Assembly (NCBI GenBank): GCA_964200075.2
Contig: CAXNAA020000337.1
Location: forward strand, 1-22,400
Length of the DNA stretch: 22,400 bases
Reading direction: 5' to 3'
Source: Sphacelaria rigidula
Lineage: Eukaryota > Phaeophyceae > Sphacelariales
The notes under the pieces: generated by a model
What the model saw: the letters and a program-made list of their open reading frames with translations, nothing else
Database searches by the model: none
What the model was told of the DNA's origin: nothing
In this document: piece after piece, positions 21,731 to 22,400 of the stretch
Layout: every line of letters begins with the position of its first letter
Numbering within the stretch: position 1 is the stretch's first letter
Position numbers and translations under genes: made by a program

Positions 21731-22112
21731 CTCCGGTACACGGGTTGTTGCCGTAAGTCATCGACGCGACAAGACGGCACAGTCATTGTTCCTCGGCCCC
21801 CGCCAGATCCCACAACTGCACCCATCGTCGTCTGACCTTGTCGAACCATCACCACTCAGTACTCGCCGCTAGCGGTCGGCTCACTAGCTTTACGAAATAA
21901 ATGCGTCCATTTTCTACTGTTTTTGACTGTCTTTTTAAATGCAAACGGTCGCCTTGCTCCTTCGTTATGCGGTGGAGAGAGGGGGATGGTGGGCGGGTGG
22001 TCTCTAGAAGGACAGAGAGCCACAAAATCATGTTTTCCCGTGGACAGCTGAGAGCCACAGACGAGTTTTTTTCCACGGGCAGCTGGCAGCCATTCATCCT
22101 TTTTGTAGCTGA
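21488..22112 (-). CDS. Spliced gene of unknown function, three phase-compatible exons
   Basis: Exons at 22112-21863, 21815-21776 and 21730-21488 on the minus strand join in phase 2, then phase 0, through two introns of 47 and 45 bases. The product is basic with many Lys, Arg and Pro residues and has no recognised domain. It probably continues on both sides: no start codon and no stop are assigned. Called coding from phase, splice signals and composition. Confidence 0.5.
21776..21815 (-). CDS. Right - strand gene, exon b (micro-exon)
   Basis: Thirteen codons (CGIWRGPRNNDCA) after acceptor GATGGGTGCAG in phase 2, ending GCC/GTCTTG in phase 0. It shares a frame with exon c; only a TGA at 21760-21758 separates them, which the proposed 45-base intron removes. 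Confidence 0.4.
21863..22112 (-). CDS. Right - strand gene, exon a
   Basis: Acceptor TTTCGTGGCAG, phase 1 in; 82 full codons (SYKKDEWLPAARGKKLVCG, later RKWTHLFRKASEPTASG); donor GGCGA/GTACTG, phase 2. A stronger-looking GTGAGC donor at about 21878 (phase 1) is an alternative end. Confidence 0.5.
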
Positions 22113-22400
22113 CTGCCACGAAATAGAACATACCCTGAGAGGTGACTAGCTCGTACGCAACGGAGTCATATCAAACTTAAGTCTCCCGATATAGTAAAAA
22201 AGTAATTTGCAGGAAACAACACCGGAGCTTTGAGTATGAAATACCCCCGATGTTCGTAGTTTGTTTGCTGGCTCTGGGACACGGCATTGTTTCAAGTAAG
22301 AGTGATGATTCATTTGCCAGTGTAATAACATCTGTGACGCTAGCAGGTCTGCTAGTACTGCAGTGTCTAAATGCTGTTGAGGGACTCCCCAGGTCTTCTG
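22113..22400. other. Right edge, no firm feature
   Basis: Upstream part of the - strand gene is expected here. No exon with adequate splice signals is seen. Confidence 0.35.

Overview
The window looks like nuclear DNA of an intron-rich microbial eukaryote, a protist or alga with base composition near 50% GC by eye. I see no bacterial-style operons, no rRNA or tRNA genes and no long uninterrupted reading frame. Genes are split into exons of about 40 to 350 bases, with GT-AG introns from about 39 bases to 2.3 kb. I cannot place the species. A chromerid, stramenopile or other algal lineage would fit, but that is only a guess. All exon borders come from reading splice signals, reading phase and family resemblance by eye; no alignment or transcript data were available. 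|| Centre (about 3.8-18.1 kb, + strand): one large gene for a p300/CBP-type (plant HAC-like) histone acetyltransferase. About 27 exons can be threaded. From exon 3 to the stop nearly every junction keeps phase; the exceptions are the 12.1-12.4 kb stretch and the border between exons 2 and 3. The product reads in order: an unassigned N-terminal part, a Cys-rich finger, a PHD finger, a long KAT11 catalytic domain with two large insertions, and a ZZ finger, ending at a TGA near 18.115 kb. In this family the PHD/finger block and the ZZ flank the catalytic domain, and the enzyme acetylates histone lysines as a transcriptional coactivator in the nucleus. || Left (about 0.48-2.6 kb, - strand): several phase-compatible exons of a second gene that runs off the left edge; I do not recognise its product. 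It diverges from the acetyltransferase gene, so 2.6-3.8 kb may hold a shared promoter region. Right (about 21.5-22.1 kb, - strand): three phase-compatible exons of a third unrecognised gene. || Repeats: the largest intron (8.81-11.09 kb) carries a block of degenerate minisatellites with a period of about 43 bp in two orientations. It is bounded by inverted copies of a motif like CACCCTGGACAATA. The same motif and a related 42-43 bp repeat, with an AT-rich core, recur at 20.28-21.29 kb. This suggests a dispersed element family, probably a non-autonomous DNA transposon. A separate imperfect inverted repeat with arms of about 74 bp lies at 19.43-19.64 kb. || The most interesting points are the fragmented, divergent acetyltransferase, the 43-bp repeat element, and a set of very short introns (39-48 bases) that hide in-frame stop codons.
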